From assembly GCF_014648475.1 (NCBI RefSeq), contig NZ_BMRE01000008.1, positions 124,001 to 188,000 on the forward strand: a stretch of 64,000 bases of DNA, written 5' to 3'. The notes beneath the pieces are model-generated. The model was given only the letters and a program-made list of their open reading frames with translations. It had not been told where the DNA came from and did no database searches. Positions 54,991-63,488 of this stretch are shown piece by piece. Source of the DNA: Lentzea flava (GTDB taxonomy: Bacteria > Actinomycetota > Actinomycetes > Mycobacteriales > Pseudonocardiaceae). Made by a program: the position numbers and the translations under genes. Position 1 is the stretch's first letter; every line of letters starts with the position of its first letter.

Positions 54991-55211
54991 CGCACTACCT
55001 CGCCCCGCCCAACAGGTGCCAACCAAGATATCGCGGCGCCGAGGGCAGTCATTTCGACGCCAATCAAGATTTTCCGCGTGGAACCCGTTCGGCCTATCGC
55101 TGCCGCAGCCAGGTCACGGACGGTTACCGCGCTGGTGCCGGCGTATCAAAGGTCGCTTCGCACACCTCTCTGCCGGTGAACGCATTTCGCATTCGGGGAG
55201 GGGCGGTCGCG

Positions 55212-56180
55212 TTGAGTGAGAAGTCGGTGGACCTCGTGCTGGAAGGCGGGGGAGTGAAGGGCATCGCGCTGCTGGGCGCGGTGCTGGTGCTGGCCGATGC
55301 GGGATATCGGTTCCAGCGAATCGCCGGGACGAGCGCCGGCGCGATTGTGGCGGCTTTGGTTGCCGCGTACCAGAAAGAGGGGAAGAACCTGGCGGAGCTC
55401 GCCGACGTCATGCGCGAGGTCGACTACCGCCGGTTCGCGGACGAGCCCTGGCCGCAGCGGGCGACCGGCGTGGTGGGCGACGCACTGTCCGCCTTCGTGC
55501 ACGGCGGATCACACGGCGGTGACTACCTCGTGGAGTGGTTGACGCCGTTGCTCGCGGACGCCGGCGTGCACAGGTTCGCCGATCTCCGCTGCCCCGACGA
55601 GGGCGGTTCGCTGCAGGACCACCAGAAGTACTCGCTCGTGGTGCACGCGAGCGACCTCTCACGCCGTGCACTCGTGCGCCTGCCTTGGGATTACGCGTTG
55701 TACGACCTGAACGCGGACGACCAGAGCGTCGTGGACGCGGTGCGCGCGTCGATGGCGATCCCGTTCTACTTCCGGCCGGTCCACGTCGCGACCCGGCGAG
55801 GAACCTGCACGTGGGTCGACGGGGGCCTGCTCGCCAACTTCCCGATCACCGTGTTCGACCGCACCGACGGCGAGGCCGCCAGGTGGCCCACCTGGGGCGT
55901 CAAGCTCTCCGGCCGCCCGGTGCCCGGTCAGGACCTCCCCGTCCGCACGGTGCCGGGCATCGCCGTCAACTGCCTGCGGACGCTGACCGGTGACTGGAAC
56001 CGGCACCGGCTCGACAGCGAGGGCGTCGGCCGCCGGACGATGTTCGTGGACACGATGAGCATCTCGGCCACCGACTTCGGCATCTCCCGCGCCGAGCAGG
56101 AGAAGCTGTTCGACAACGGGCGGCGGGCAGCCCAGGAGTTCCTGGACGTCCAGTCCTCCGTCCGCCGGCTCGCGGGGTGA
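55212..56180 (+). CDS. Patatin-like phospholipase
   Basis: 322 residues. It has the oxyanion loop GGGVKG (12-17), nucleophile GTSAG with Ser41 and the dyad Asp in VDGGLLANFP. It has no signal peptide. Patatins hydrolyse acyl chains from phospholipids; several bacterial ones are effectors in conflict systems. The start is uncertain: TTG 55212 gives the shortest N-terminus before the first strand and has GGGGAGG 10 bases upstream; GTG 55176 is in frame but has no SD. The last 4 bases overlap the next gene (GTGA), so the membrane protein is its partner. Confidence 0.87.
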   Translation: MSEKSVDLVLEGGGVKGIALLGAVLVLADAGYRFQRIAGTSAGAIVAALVAAYQKEGKNLAELADVMREVDYRRFADEPWPQRATGVVGDALSAFVHGGSHGGDYLVEWLTPLLADAGVHRFADLRCPDEGGSLQDHQKYSLVVHASDLSRRALVRLPWDYALYDLNADDQSVVDAVRASMAIPFYFRPVHVATRRGTCTWVDGGLLANFPITVFDRTDGEAARWPTWGVKLSGRPVPGQDLPVRTVPGIAVNCLRTLTGDWNRHRLDSEGVGRRTMFVDTMSISATDFGISRAEQEKLFDNGRRAAQEFLDVQSSVRRLAG

Positions 56181-56653
56181 TCGACATGAACGGATCTGCT
56201 GTCGCCGGGGACGTCTTCTCCTCCAGGGACGAACAAGGCGGTTTCCGGACACACGCGGCGCTTCTGCTGGTCGTGGTCAACCTGGCGCTGCTCGTGGCGG
56301 GTGTGGCGTCGTCGTTCTGGTTCTTCGGCGCGAACATCGGGGTCGCCGGACTCGCGGTCGCGTTGCCCGCCACCAGCCTGTGCACGTTCATCGTCCTCTT
56401 CACCGACCACCGGGACATCAGAACCGCGGTGATGGGCGCGTTCACCGTGCTGTACCTCGGTTTCGTCTCGGCCACCTTCAACACCGAGTTCGTCACGATG
56501 ATGAACGACCAGAACGGCTTCGGCCGGCACGTCTACGACAGCTTCAACACGTTCATGCTGGTGATGCTCGGGTTCTACTTCGGTGGCAAGGCCGTCGAAC
56601 GGGTCATGACCAAGCGGTCCGGCGGCAGTCCCAAGGATCACAGTGCCGACTGA
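56177..56653 (+). CDS. Small membrane protein coupled to the patatin gene
   Basis: 158 residues; family not recognised. Four hydrophobic segments are visible: about 29-50 (LLLVVVNLALLVAGVASSFW), 53-73, 85-103 and 125-140, with a short polar C-terminus. GTG 56177 overlaps the patatin stop; an in-frame ATG at 56186 is an alternative. Coupling suggests it anchors the patatin at the membrane, forms a channel with it, or protects against it. The 3' end overlaps the convergent SRPBCC gene by 16 bp. Confidence 0.75.
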   Translation: MIDMNGSAVAGDVFSSRDEQGGFRTHAALLLVVVNLALLVAGVASSFWFFGANIGVAGLAVALPATSLCTFIVLFTDHRDIRTAVMGAFTVLYLGFVSATFNTEFVTMMNDQNGFGRHVYDSFNTFMLVMLGFYFGGKAVERVMTKRSGGSPKDHSAD

Positions 56654-57102
56654 CCCGTCCGGATGACGCGAACGCGGTCGCGCAGGGCGTGTGCGACGGA
56701 ATCGAATCCCTTCTTCACGTACTCGCCCTGGGCGGTGAACACGGCCTCGGCGTACTTGCCGGTGAACGTCTCGAACGTGCGGTAGCTGCACCGCTGCGGG
56801 CCGAGCGGCGTGATCACCTGGTCCCGCGTGCCGAGCAGCCCCGGGAACGTGTCACCGGTGTCGTAGCGCAGGAGCCGAGGCGCGTCGACGACGCGGATGT
56901 ACTCGCGGCTGACCCACGTGCCCTCGCTGCCGTCCGGCTTGGGCAGCGTGAGGTCGATCGGCGAGTCGACGGCCAGCTTCGTGTCGACGGCCAGGGTGTA
57001 CGGATTCCACTGTGGATAGTTGGCGTAGTCGATCAGCACACTCCAGACGACCTCCGCGGGCGCGTCGATCTCCACGGTCACGGACTCGATGAAAAAGCTC
57101 AT
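56638..57102 (-). CDS. SRPBCC (START/Bet v1-like) domain protein
   Basis: 154 residues. FIESVTVEIDAPAEVVWSVL, NYPQWNPYTLAVD and a C-terminal long helix (QGEYVKKGFDSVAHALRDRV) define an SRPBCC ligand-binding fold for hydrophobic molecules. It is the last gene of the minus-strand operon and overlaps the SDR gene by 4 bases (ATGA). It may bind or present the lipid-like substrate of the operon. Confidence 0.85.
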   Translation of the reverse strand: MSFFIESVTVEIDAPAEVVWSVLIDYANYPQWNPYTLAVDTKLAVDSPIDLTLPKPDGSEGTWVSREYIRVVDAPRLLRYDTGDTFPGLLGTRDQVITPLGPQRCSYRTFETFTGKYAEAVFTAQGEYVKKGFDSVAHALRDRVRVIRTGQSAL

Positions 57103-57878
57103 GCCGGCATGTACTCCCCACCGTTGACGTCCAGCACCGCGCCCGTGACCTCGGAAGCCAAGCGGGACAACAGGAACAGCACCGCACCGGCGCACGCTTC
57201 GTCCGTCGGGATGCGGCCGAGCGGGTTGCGTGCCGCGATCTCGTCGTAGACGTCCTGCTCGCTCACCCCGCGCGAGTCCGCCGTGAACTTGAGGTAGAAC
57301 CGCACACCCGGTCCGTCCAGCCAGCCCATGATCGCCTGGTTCACGCGGATGCCGTGCTCACCGAGCTCCAGCGCGAGGAACTGGGTCGCCGTGGCCATCG
57401 CGGCCTTCGCCACCGCGTACCCGGCCTCGCCGCGCATCGGCTTGCGGGTCGCCATGGTGCCGATGTTGACGATCGAGCCACGCCCTGCGGCCTTCATGTG
57501 CGGCACGACCTCGCGGGTCACGTTCAAGGCGCCGAACAGGATGATGTCCATCGACCGGCGGATCGCCTTCTCGGGCGTCTCCAGCAGGTCGAAGAAGCCG
57601 GGGTGGCCGAACGCCGAGTTGACCAGGCCGGTGATCTTTCCGAACCTGTCGGCCGCGGTCGACACCAGGTTCGCGACCTCCTCGGGCCTGCGCACGTCGC
57701 ACTGCACACCGACGGCCTCGCCACCGGCCGCCGCGATGTCCTTCTCCACCTGCTTCATCACGTCGGCGGAGCGGGCGGCCATCACGACCTTCGCGCCCTC
57801 GGCGGCGGCGCGGACGGCGAGCTTCGAGCCCAGGCCAGGACCGACGCCGGTGATCACCACGACCTCGTCTTGCAGCAT
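57099..57878 (-). CDS. Short-chain dehydrogenase/reductase
   Basis: 259 residues, classical SDR. Cofactor loop TGVGPGLGS, then an NIGTMA strand where Ser is expected, and catalytic YAVAK. An Arg just after the second strand (AARS) favours NADP. It is encoded between a sulfotransferase-like and an SRPBCC gene with 4-base overlaps at both ends, so all are co-translated. The set resembles the Rv3529c-Rv3531c cluster of Mycobacterium tuberculosis (from memory), linked to steroid catabolism. The catalytic Ser appears replaced by Thr or shifted (NIGTMATRK), which should be checked. Confidence 0.9.
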   Translation of the reverse strand: MLQDEVVVITGVGPGLGSKLAVRAAAEGAKVVMAARSADVMKQVEKDIAAAGGEAVGVQCDVRRPEEVANLVSTAADRFGKITGLVNSAFGHPGFFDLLETPEKAIRRSMDIILFGALNVTREVVPHMKAAGRGSIVNIGTMATRKPMRGEAGYAVAKAAMATATQFLALELGEHGIRVNQAIMGWLDGPGVRFYLKFTADSRGVSEQDVYDEIAARNPLGRIPTDEACAGAVLFLLSRLASEVTGAVLDVNGGEYMPA

Positions 57879-59026
57879 CACAGGTAGACCTCCGAGTAGA
57901 AGGCGAAGTCGCGGCGCAGCTGGTCCTCGGACAGCCCGAAGTCCGCCGGCGTGTAGGAATGCGAGCCGTGCCGTTCGGTGCGGTTCTGCGCCAGGTAGGC
58001 CTCGAACGCGGCGTCGTCGGCGGGACCGGCGGGCAGGCCCAGCGCGTCGAGCACCTGACGGGCGACCTCCACGGGTTTGCTGACCGTGTCGGCGAACCGC
58101 ACGTCGACGAACCGGCCGGGGTGCGCCTCGCGGGCGGAAGCGAAGTCCTGCAGCGTCTTGGCGAACCGGCGCGACCAGTACCGTCCGATGCGGACCGGAT
58201 CGACGCTTTCGCTGTACTGCGACGACATCGCGCGGACCATCGAGGCGTACGACGGCACGGCGTTGACCGGCGAGCGGTGCGTCATCACGATCTTGCAGCT
58301 CGGGAAGGTGTCGAACACCGTGCCGACCGCGGTGAGGTGGTGCGGTGACTTGAGCACCCATGGCCGGTCGCGGCCGGGGTTCTGCCACTGCAGCACCTGC
58401 AGCCACTCGCGCAGCTCGGCGTAGGCCTTCGACTGGTCGGCGGAGCGCAGCCAGTCGCCGTACGACGGCACCCAGTAGAACGAGTCGTAGCTCATCGACA
58501 CGAACGTCCGGTCGAGCAGGAGCACGTCCTCCTCCGGCCCGTCCCACACGACCGTGTGCAGGTCGCCGAAGTCGGGGGAGAGCTGCGCGAACATCTCCAT
58601 GCGTTCCTGGGCGCGGCGTTTGCGCACCGCCGCGTCCGGTCCCTCGCCGGGGAACGGGATCGGGTACGCGACCTCCCACGACAGCGTCGAGGTGACCTGC
58701 GGTGACGCGGACAGCAGCCGGTGCAGCAGCGTCGAGCCGGTGCGGGGCAGACCGCAGATCTCGGCCGCCACGCGCACTTCCTGCTCCAGCACCGCCGGGT
58801 GCTGCCGTTGCAGCGCGCGGAGCCGCAGCCGGTCCGCGAGCAACGCGGTCAGCCGGTGCCTGGTCAGCTCGAAGCCCAGCGGTGACAGCGCGGCCTCCGT
58901 GTTGAGGCTCGTCACGAGCACGTCCAGCGGTTCGCGGAACCAGTCGTCGCCGAAGTCGGAGAGCCCCGTCTTCGCACAGGCCTTCGCCATGAGTTCCGGG
59001 ACGTTCAGCGCGGTCGTCACCGTCAT
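57878..59026 (-). CDS. Sulfotransferase family protein
   Basis: 382 residues. The 5'-phosphosulfate loop is GLPRTGSTLLHRLL and the 3'-phosphate region MTHRSPVNAVPSYASM; these are the PAPS-binding signatures of Sulfotransfer_3-type enzymes. An acceptor hydroxyl on a hydrophobic molecule is likely. Cytosolic. ATGA overlaps join it to DUF1214 upstream and the SDR downstream. The cysDNC genes 1-4 kb away make PAPS, its donor. True sulfotransfer has not, to my knowledge, been shown for the mycobacterial relative, so activity is inferred. Confidence 0.88.
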   Translation of the reverse strand: MTVTTALNVPELMAKACAKTGLSDFGDDWFREPLDVLVTSLNTEAALSPLGFELTRHRLTALLADRLRLRALQRQHPAVLEQEVRVAAEICGLPRTGSTLLHRLLSASPQVTSTLSWEVAYPIPFPGEGPDAAVRKRRAQERMEMFAQLSPDFGDLHTVVWDGPEEDVLLLDRTFVSMSYDSFYWVPSYGDWLRSADQSKAYAELREWLQVLQWQNPGRDRPWVLKSPHHLTAVGTVFDTFPSCKIVMTHRSPVNAVPSYASMVRAMSSQYSESVDPVRIGRYWSRRFAKTLQDFASAREAHPGRFVDVRFADTVSKPVEVARQVLDALGLPAGPADDAAFEAYLAQNRTERHGSHSYTPADFGLSEDQLRRDFAFYSEVYL

Positions 59027-60075
59027 CGAAGCTCCTCCAGGGAAACCACGCGGCACTTGGGGATCGGGTGCTCGGCCGCGCCGAGCCAGCGCAGCAACGC
59101 GGTGCCGGAGCTGTGCCCGCACGTGTCGATCCAGTTCGCGGCACCCGGATCCCGTTCCGCCACCACGATCGTGAGCCGGCCGTCGGCGTCCAGGACGGCG
59201 GTGTGCTTGTTCACGGTGATCCTGCGGTGATGGTCGAGCGACTCCATCCACCAGTTGTCGAGCTGGAAGTTCCAGTACGGGCAGTCCGGCACGTCGGTCT
59301 CGATCACCCACGCCTCGCCTGGTCGCAACGTCCAGTACCCGTGCAGGTAGAAGATCTCCGGATCGCCGCCCGCGCGCTGGAACATCTCCTGGCCGAAGTC
59401 GGGGAGCTCGTTGGGGCGCGCCATGAACGTCCGCGTCCAGTGCGCGAACGTCGCCGCGGTGCCGTGCACCGACATCGCCGCCCGTTGCAGTGCCTTCGCC
59501 AGGAACTCCGGGGTGAGTCCGGCGGGTTCGGCGGGCCCGCCGATCTGCTCGATGTGCCAGTCGCCCGGCACTTCCGTCGTGCGGTCGAGATACGTCTGGC
59601 GCACCACGAGACCCGTGGAATCCGGGGCGAGCGGGAGCCAGTTCGTGCCTTGGCGTTCCGCGCTCGCGATGATCTCCACCGTGCCGTCCGGCGCGATCAC
59701 CAGATCGGAGTCGGACAGCTCACCGGTCGACGCCATCGTGCCGTCCTTGGCGTACCGGTTGGCCTTGGAGCCGATGCTGAAGTACGCGATGCTGCCGCGC
59801 GTCCCGGTGATCCGGTAGGTCCTGTCGCCCCGGATGTTCGCCGACAGGTAGACGTTGTCCGGGTTGTCCGCGCCGATCTTCACCAGGTCGAGCTGGTGGA
59901 AGCGCGGGAAGTCGGGATCGGCGTTGTCCAGGCAGGAGTACAGCATCTCGCGGGTCAGCCGGGCGAGGTAGCGGTACCCCTCCGCGCGGTCGAGCGGGGT
60001 GCCGGGTCCCGACTCGATCACCTCACCGGCCTTCTCCAGCGCCCGGCAGAACTGCGACCACGCCTGATCCGGCAC
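59023..60075 (-). CDS. DUF1214-domain protein
   Basis: 350 residues. The C-terminal part (YWNFQLDNWWMESLDHHRRI, NKHTAVLDADGRLTIVVAERDPGAANWIDT) is the DUF1214 signature; the N-terminal half has YLARLTREMLYSCLDNADPDFP. Function is unknown in general; members often accompany steroid or lipid catabolic genes. It is first in a four-gene minus operon (DUF1214, sulfotransferase, SDR, SRPBCC) whose genes overlap by 4 bases. GTG 60075 is preceded by GGGAGGG. A KstR-like box lies 17 bases upstream. Confidence 0.86.
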   Translation of the reverse strand: MPDQAWSQFCRALEKAGEVIESGPGTPLDRAEGYRYLARLTREMLYSCLDNADPDFPRFHQLDLVKIGADNPDNVYLSANIRGDRTYRITGTRGSIAYFSIGSKANRYAKDGTMASTGELSDSDLVIAPDGTVEIIASAERQGTNWLPLAPDSTGLVVRQTYLDRTTEVPGDWHIEQIGGPAEPAGLTPEFLAKALQRAAMSVHGTAATFAHWTRTFMARPNELPDFGQEMFQRAGGDPEIFYLHGYWTLRPGEAWVIETDVPDCPYWNFQLDNWWMESLDHHRRITVNKHTAVLDADGRLTIVVAERDPGAANWIDTCGHSSGTALLRWLGAAEHPIPKCRVVSLEELR

Positions 60076-60091
60076 GGAACCCTCCCGAATT

Positions 60092-60105
60092 TAGAACGTG
60101 TTCTA
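60092..60105 (-). promoter_or_regulatory. KstR-like operator before the DUF1214 operon
   Basis: tagaacgtgttcta fits the TnnAACnnGTTnnA consensus of KstR, the TetR repressor of cholesterol catabolism, at every fixed position. It lies 17 bases before the GTG start. A separate gacaacgttcaa (60126-60137) matches the TetR-type arms near 62830 at 11 of 12 bases. Confidence 0.65.
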
Positions 60106-60133
60106 GCTGAACATACCCGATTCTGGACAACGT

Positions 60134-60787
60134 TCAACAGACCCCGAGCGTGCGCAGCCCTGCCACCACGGCCTCGGCTGCCTGCTCGGGGCTCAGCGCC
60201 GTCGTGTCGAGCCTGATCTCGGGGTTCTCCGGTGGTTCGTAGGGGGAGTCGATGCCGGTGAAGTTCGGCAGCTCGCCCCGCCGGGCCCGTGCGTAGAGGC
60301 CTTTGGGGTCGCGCTGCTCTGCCACCTCCAGCGGTGTGTCCACGAAGACCTCGCAGAACTCGTTCTCGGCGACCAGCTCTCTGGCGAGCGCCCGCTCGGC
60401 CCGGAACGGCGAGATGAACGAGACCAGCACGATCAGCCCAGCGTCGACCATCAGCGCGGCCACCTCGGCGATGCGCCGGATGTTCTCGACGCGGTCGGCG
60501 TCGCTGAACCCGAGGTCGGAGTTCAGCCCGTGCCGCACGTTGTCGCCGTCCAGCAGGAACGTGTGCCTGCCGTCGGCGTGCAGGGCCTTCTCGACCAGGT
60601 CGGCGATCGTGGACTTGCCCGCGCCGGACAACCCGGTCAGCCACACCACGCACGGCCGGTGCCCGTTGCGCGCGATCCGCGCCTGCTTGTCCACGGTCAG
60701 CGTCTGCCAGCGCAGGTTCGCCGACCGCAGCGCGCAGTCGATCATCCCCGCGCCGACCGTGGCGTTCGTCAGCCGGTCGAGCACCAC
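60134..60787 (-). CDS. cysC: Adenylylsulfate kinase (CysC part of a CysNC fusion)
   Basis: 217 residues. P-loop [10 protein letters not shown], then [10 protein letters not shown] and the family stretch [15 protein letters not shown] and [19 protein letters not shown] are diagnostic for APS kinase, which phosphorylates APS to PAPS. The first about 20 residues ([15 protein letters not shown]) belong to the C-terminal barrel of CysN, so the reading begins before the CysC domain. The natural gene was likely a cysNC fusion as in mycobacteria, broken by a one-base shift near 60801-60808. GTG 60787 is a formal start only. Confidence 0.85.
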   Translation of the reverse strand: MVLDRLTNATVGAGMIDCALRSANLRWQTLTVDKQARIARNGHRPCVVWLTGLSGAGKSTIADLVEKALHADGRHTFLLDGDNVRHGLNSDLGFSDADRVENIRRIAEVAALMVDAGLIVLVSFISPFRAERALARELVAENEFCEVFVDTPLEVAEQRDPKGLYARARRGELPNFTGIDSPYEPPENPEIRLDTTALSPEQAAEAVVAGLRTLGVC

Positions 60788-61914
60788 GAACGAGCCGAGG
60801 TCGCGTTGGTGCGGTAGCTCTCGAACGGCACGGGCGTGTCGAAGTGCACGCTGTCGACGCCGATCTCGTTGAGCTGCAACGCCTTAGTGGCGGTGAACCC
60901 GACGGTCCGCGCGCCGATCTTGGCCAGGTACTGCCTGCCGGGCAGCAGGCCGTTCTCGTTCAGCCACACCAGGTGCGCCTGGAACGCGTCGGCCACACCC
61001 GCTGGATCGGCCGCGAACGCCAGCACGTCACCACGACTCGCGTCCACGTCGTCGGTGAGCACCACTGTGACCGACGATCCTGTTGGTGCTTCGAGGAGAT
61101 CGCCGTCCATCGTGACTATCCGATCCACAGTGGATGTGCGTTCTCCCGGCAACACCCTGACCTCGTCACCCCGGCGCAGGGTTCCGCGCAGCACCCGTCC
61201 GGAGAAGCCGCGGAACGTCGCGTCCGGCCGGTTGACCCACTGCACGAGGAACCGGGACGGGCCGTTCTCCTCGGTGTCGACGACGACCGTCTCCAGCCAC
61301 TGGAGCAGCGTTTTCCCGTCGTACCACGGCGTCAGCTCGCTGTGGCCGACCACGTTGACGCCCTCGGTCGCCGACATCGGCACGCAGGTGATCTCGGCGA
61401 AGCCCAGGTCGGCGGCGAACTCCGTGAACTCGAAGCACACCTTCTCGAAGGACTCCCGCGAGTAGCCCAGGAGATCCAGCTTGTTCACGGCCAGCGCGAC
61501 GTGCCGGATGCCGAGCAACGACACGATGCGCGCGTGCCGGCGTGTCTGGCTGAGCACACCCTTGCGCGCGTCGAGCAGGATCACCGCCGCATCAGCGGTG
61601 GACGCCCCGGTGACCATGTTGCGGGTGTACTGCTCGTGCCCCGGTGTGTCCGCGACGATGAACCGCCGCGCCTCCGTGGCGAAGAACCGGTAGGCGACGT
61701 CGATCGTGATGCCCTGCTCGCGTTCTGCCGCGAGCCCGTCCACCAGCAGTGCGAAATCCAGCTCGCCGCCACGCGTCCCGACCCGCCGCGAATCGGCTTC
61801 GAGGGCGGCGAGATGGTCCGCGTACAGCAGTTTCGACTCGTACAGCAGCCGTCCGATCAGCGTGCTCTTGCCGTCGTCGACGCTGCCGCAGGTGATGAAC
61901 CGCAGAAGCTCCAT
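60769..61914 (-). CDS. cysN: Sulfate adenylyltransferase large subunit (GTPase), C-terminally truncated
   Basis: 381 residues. G1 [19 protein letters not shown]3 DTPGHEQY and G4 NKLDLL are intact; domain II follows ([20 protein letters not shown]). With CysD it makes APS from ATP and sulfate, driven by GTP hydrolysis. After FESYRTN the reading turns to [11 protein letters not shown] and stops, while the expected continuation ([14 protein letters not shown]) exists one frame over in the cysC reading. This implies a missing base in the tcgcgttggt stretch at 60801-60810. Start ATG 61914 overlaps the cysD stop (ATGA). Confidence 0.85.
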   Translation of the reverse strand: MELLRFITCGSVDDGKSTLIGRLLYESKLLYADHLAALEADSRRVGTRGGELDFALLVDGLAAEREQGITIDVAYRFFATEARRFIVADTPGHEQYTRNMVTGASTADAAVILLDARKGVLSQTRRHARIVSLLGIRHVALAVNKLDLLGYSRESFEKVCFEFTEFAADLGFAEITCVPMSATEGVNVVGHSELTPWYDGKTLLQWLETVVVDTEENGPSRFLVQWVNRPDATFRGFSGRVLRGTLRRGDEVRVLPGERTSTVDRIVTMDGDLLEAPTGSSVTVVLTDDVDASRGDVLAFAADPAGVADAFQAHLVWLNENGLLPGRQYLAKIGARTVGFTATKALQLNEIGVDSVHFDTPVPFESYRTNATSARSWCSTG

Positions 61915-62801
61915 CAGAAGTAGCCCTCCCGCTTCTTGCGCTCCATCGAGCCGCTCTGGTCGTGGTCGATCAGCCGCCCCTGCCGCTCGGAGGTGGTGGC
62001 GGCGCGCATCTCCTCGACGATCTCGGGCACCGTCCGCGCCTCGCTGCGCACCGCGCCGGTCAGCGGATAGCAGCCCAGCGTGCGGAACCGGACGAGCTCG
62101 TGCCGCGGTGACTCGGTGAGCGGCATCCGGTCGTCGTCCACCATGATCAGCAGGCCGTCGCGGTCGACGACCGGCCGCCAGGCCGCGAAGTACAGCGGGA
62201 CAACGGGAATCCCCTCGCGCTCGACGTAGCGCCACACGTCCAGCTCGGTCCAGTTGGACAGCGGGAACACCCTGATGCTCTCGCCGGGCGCGACCCGCGT
62301 GTTGTAGAGCCGCCACAGCTCCGGCCGCTGGTTCTTCGGATCCCACCGGTGCTGCGCGGTCCGGAACGAGAACACCCTTTCCTTGGCCCGAGAGGCTTCC
62401 TCGTCCCGCCGCGCCCCGCCGAACGCGAGGTCGAACCGGTGCTCGTCGAGCGCCTGCCGCAGCCCCTGGGTCTTCCACATGTCCGTGTGCCGCGCGGAAC
62501 CGTGGTCGAACGGGTTGATGCCGAGCGCCACGCACTCCGGGTTGCGGTGCACGATCAGCTCCAGCCCGAGCTCGGCCGCGGTCCGGTCGCGAAACTCGAT
62601 CATCTCGCGGAACTTCCACGTGGTGTCCACGTGCAGCAACGGGAACGGCGGCTTCGACGGGTGAAAAGCCTTGCGCGCCAAGTGGAGCAGCACCGAGCTG
62701 TCCTTGCCGATCGAGTACAGCAGCACCGGTCGCTCGCTCTCCGCGACCGCCTCGCGGAAGATGTCGATGCTGTCGGCTTCGAGCCGGTCGAGGTGGTCCA
62801 C
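61914..62801 (-). CDS. cysD: Sulfate adenylyltransferase small subunit
   Basis: 295 residues. PP-loop [17 protein letters not shown], then [31 protein letters not shown] and [15 protein letters not shown] are standard CysD. The enzyme forms APS with CysN. The GTG at 62801 is chosen: it aligns with E. coli CysD ([11 protein letters not shown]), whereas the ATG at 62837 lies inside the operator arms and would add 12 unusual residues. First gene of the cysD-cysN-cysC operon, divergent from a TetR gene. It supplies PAPS and reduced sulfur, useful for the nearby sulfotransferase. Confidence 0.92.
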   Translation of the reverse strand: MDHLDRLEADSIDIFREAVAESERPVLLYSIGKDSSVLLHLARKAFHPSKPPFPLLHVDTTWKFREMIEFRDRTAAELGLELIVHRNPECVALGINPFDHGSARHTDMWKTQGLRQALDEHRFDLAFGGARRDEEASRAKERVFSFRTAQHRWDPKNQRPELWRLYNTRVAPGESIRVFPLSNWTELDVWRYVEREGIPVVPLYFAAWRPVVDRDGLLIMVDDDRMPLTESPRHELVRFRTLGCYPLTGAVRSEARTVPEIVEEMRAATTSERQGRLIDHDQSGSMERKKREGYF

Positions 62802-62824
62802 GCACCGACGGTAGCAACCAAACC

Positions 62825-62859
62825 GAACAACGTTCAATATGCTTTTGAACGTTGTTCAA
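62825..62859. promoter_or_regulatory. TetR-type operator between cysD and tetR
   Basis: gaacaacgttcaa (62825-62837) and ttgaacgttgttc (62845-62857) are perfect 13-bp arms with a 7-base spacer. The right arm extended to 62859 is itself an inverted repeat, ttgaac-gtt-gttcaa, so two adjacent operator units are likely. Confidence 0.8.
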
Positions 62860-62873
62860 AGTAGGATCCCGGT

Positions 62874-63488
62874 GTGAGCACCGAGCAAACGGCGTGGGGT
62901 GACGCGGAGGGCAGGCGGCGGGACATCCTGTCGTCAGCCGAGCTGATCCTCGAACAGAGCGGCTACGCGGGCCTGACCATGCGCGCGATCGCGGTGGGGG
63001 CCGGCGTCAGCTCCGGCACCGTGTACCAGTACTTCTCCGGCAAGGAGGACGTGTTCGCGGCGCTGATGGAACGCCGCCTGGACGAGCTGCAGCGCACGCT
63101 CGCGCAGGTCGACCGCAGCCTCGGCATCGCGGGGGTGCTGCGCGAGATCGAGCCCCAGGTCACCGAGCTGTGGCGGCGGTTCGGGCGGTCGGCCGCGCAG
63201 TGGGAGGCGAAGGTGCTCTCCGGCGGCCGCAGGGGCAAGGAGGTCGCCGGGTCCGCGCAGGACTACCGCAAGACGATCAAGGCGCTCGCGAAGGCGCTGA
63301 CCGAGACCGCGGCGGCCAGCGGCCAGACGCTGATCGACGACCCGGCGCTGCCGCACTGGGTGTGGGACTCGCTGATCGGGCTCGCGGACGACCTGCTGCT
63401 GCAGGGCGCGCGGTCGAACCGGGTGAAGCCCGCGCACCTCGTCGAGTTCGCGACCGCCGCGATCGAGCGGGGCGTCATTTCCCGGTGA
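62874..63488 (+). CDS. TetR-family regulator divergent from cysD
   Basis: 204 residues. The HTH is YAGLTMRAIAVGAGVSSGTV with the following YQYFSGKEDVFAAL, typical TetR. The C-terminus is helical and unassigned. The 26-35 bp inverted repeats just upstream (62825-62859) should be its operator, controlling itself and cysDNC. A half-site copy at 60126-60137 lets it reach the DUF1214-sulfotransferase operon as well. GTG 62874 is preceded by a TAGGA leader. The 3' end overlaps the next convergent gene by 14 bp. Confidence 0.88.
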   Translation: MSTEQTAWGDAEGRRRDILSSAELILEQSGYAGLTMRAIAVGAGVSSGTVYQYFSGKEDVFAALMERRLDELQRTLAQVDRSLGIAGVLREIEPQVTELWRRFGRSAAQWEAKVLSGGRRGKEVAGSAQDYRKTIKALAKALTETAAASGQTLIDDPALPHWVWDSLIGLADDLLLQGARSNRVKPAHLVEFATAAIERGVISR

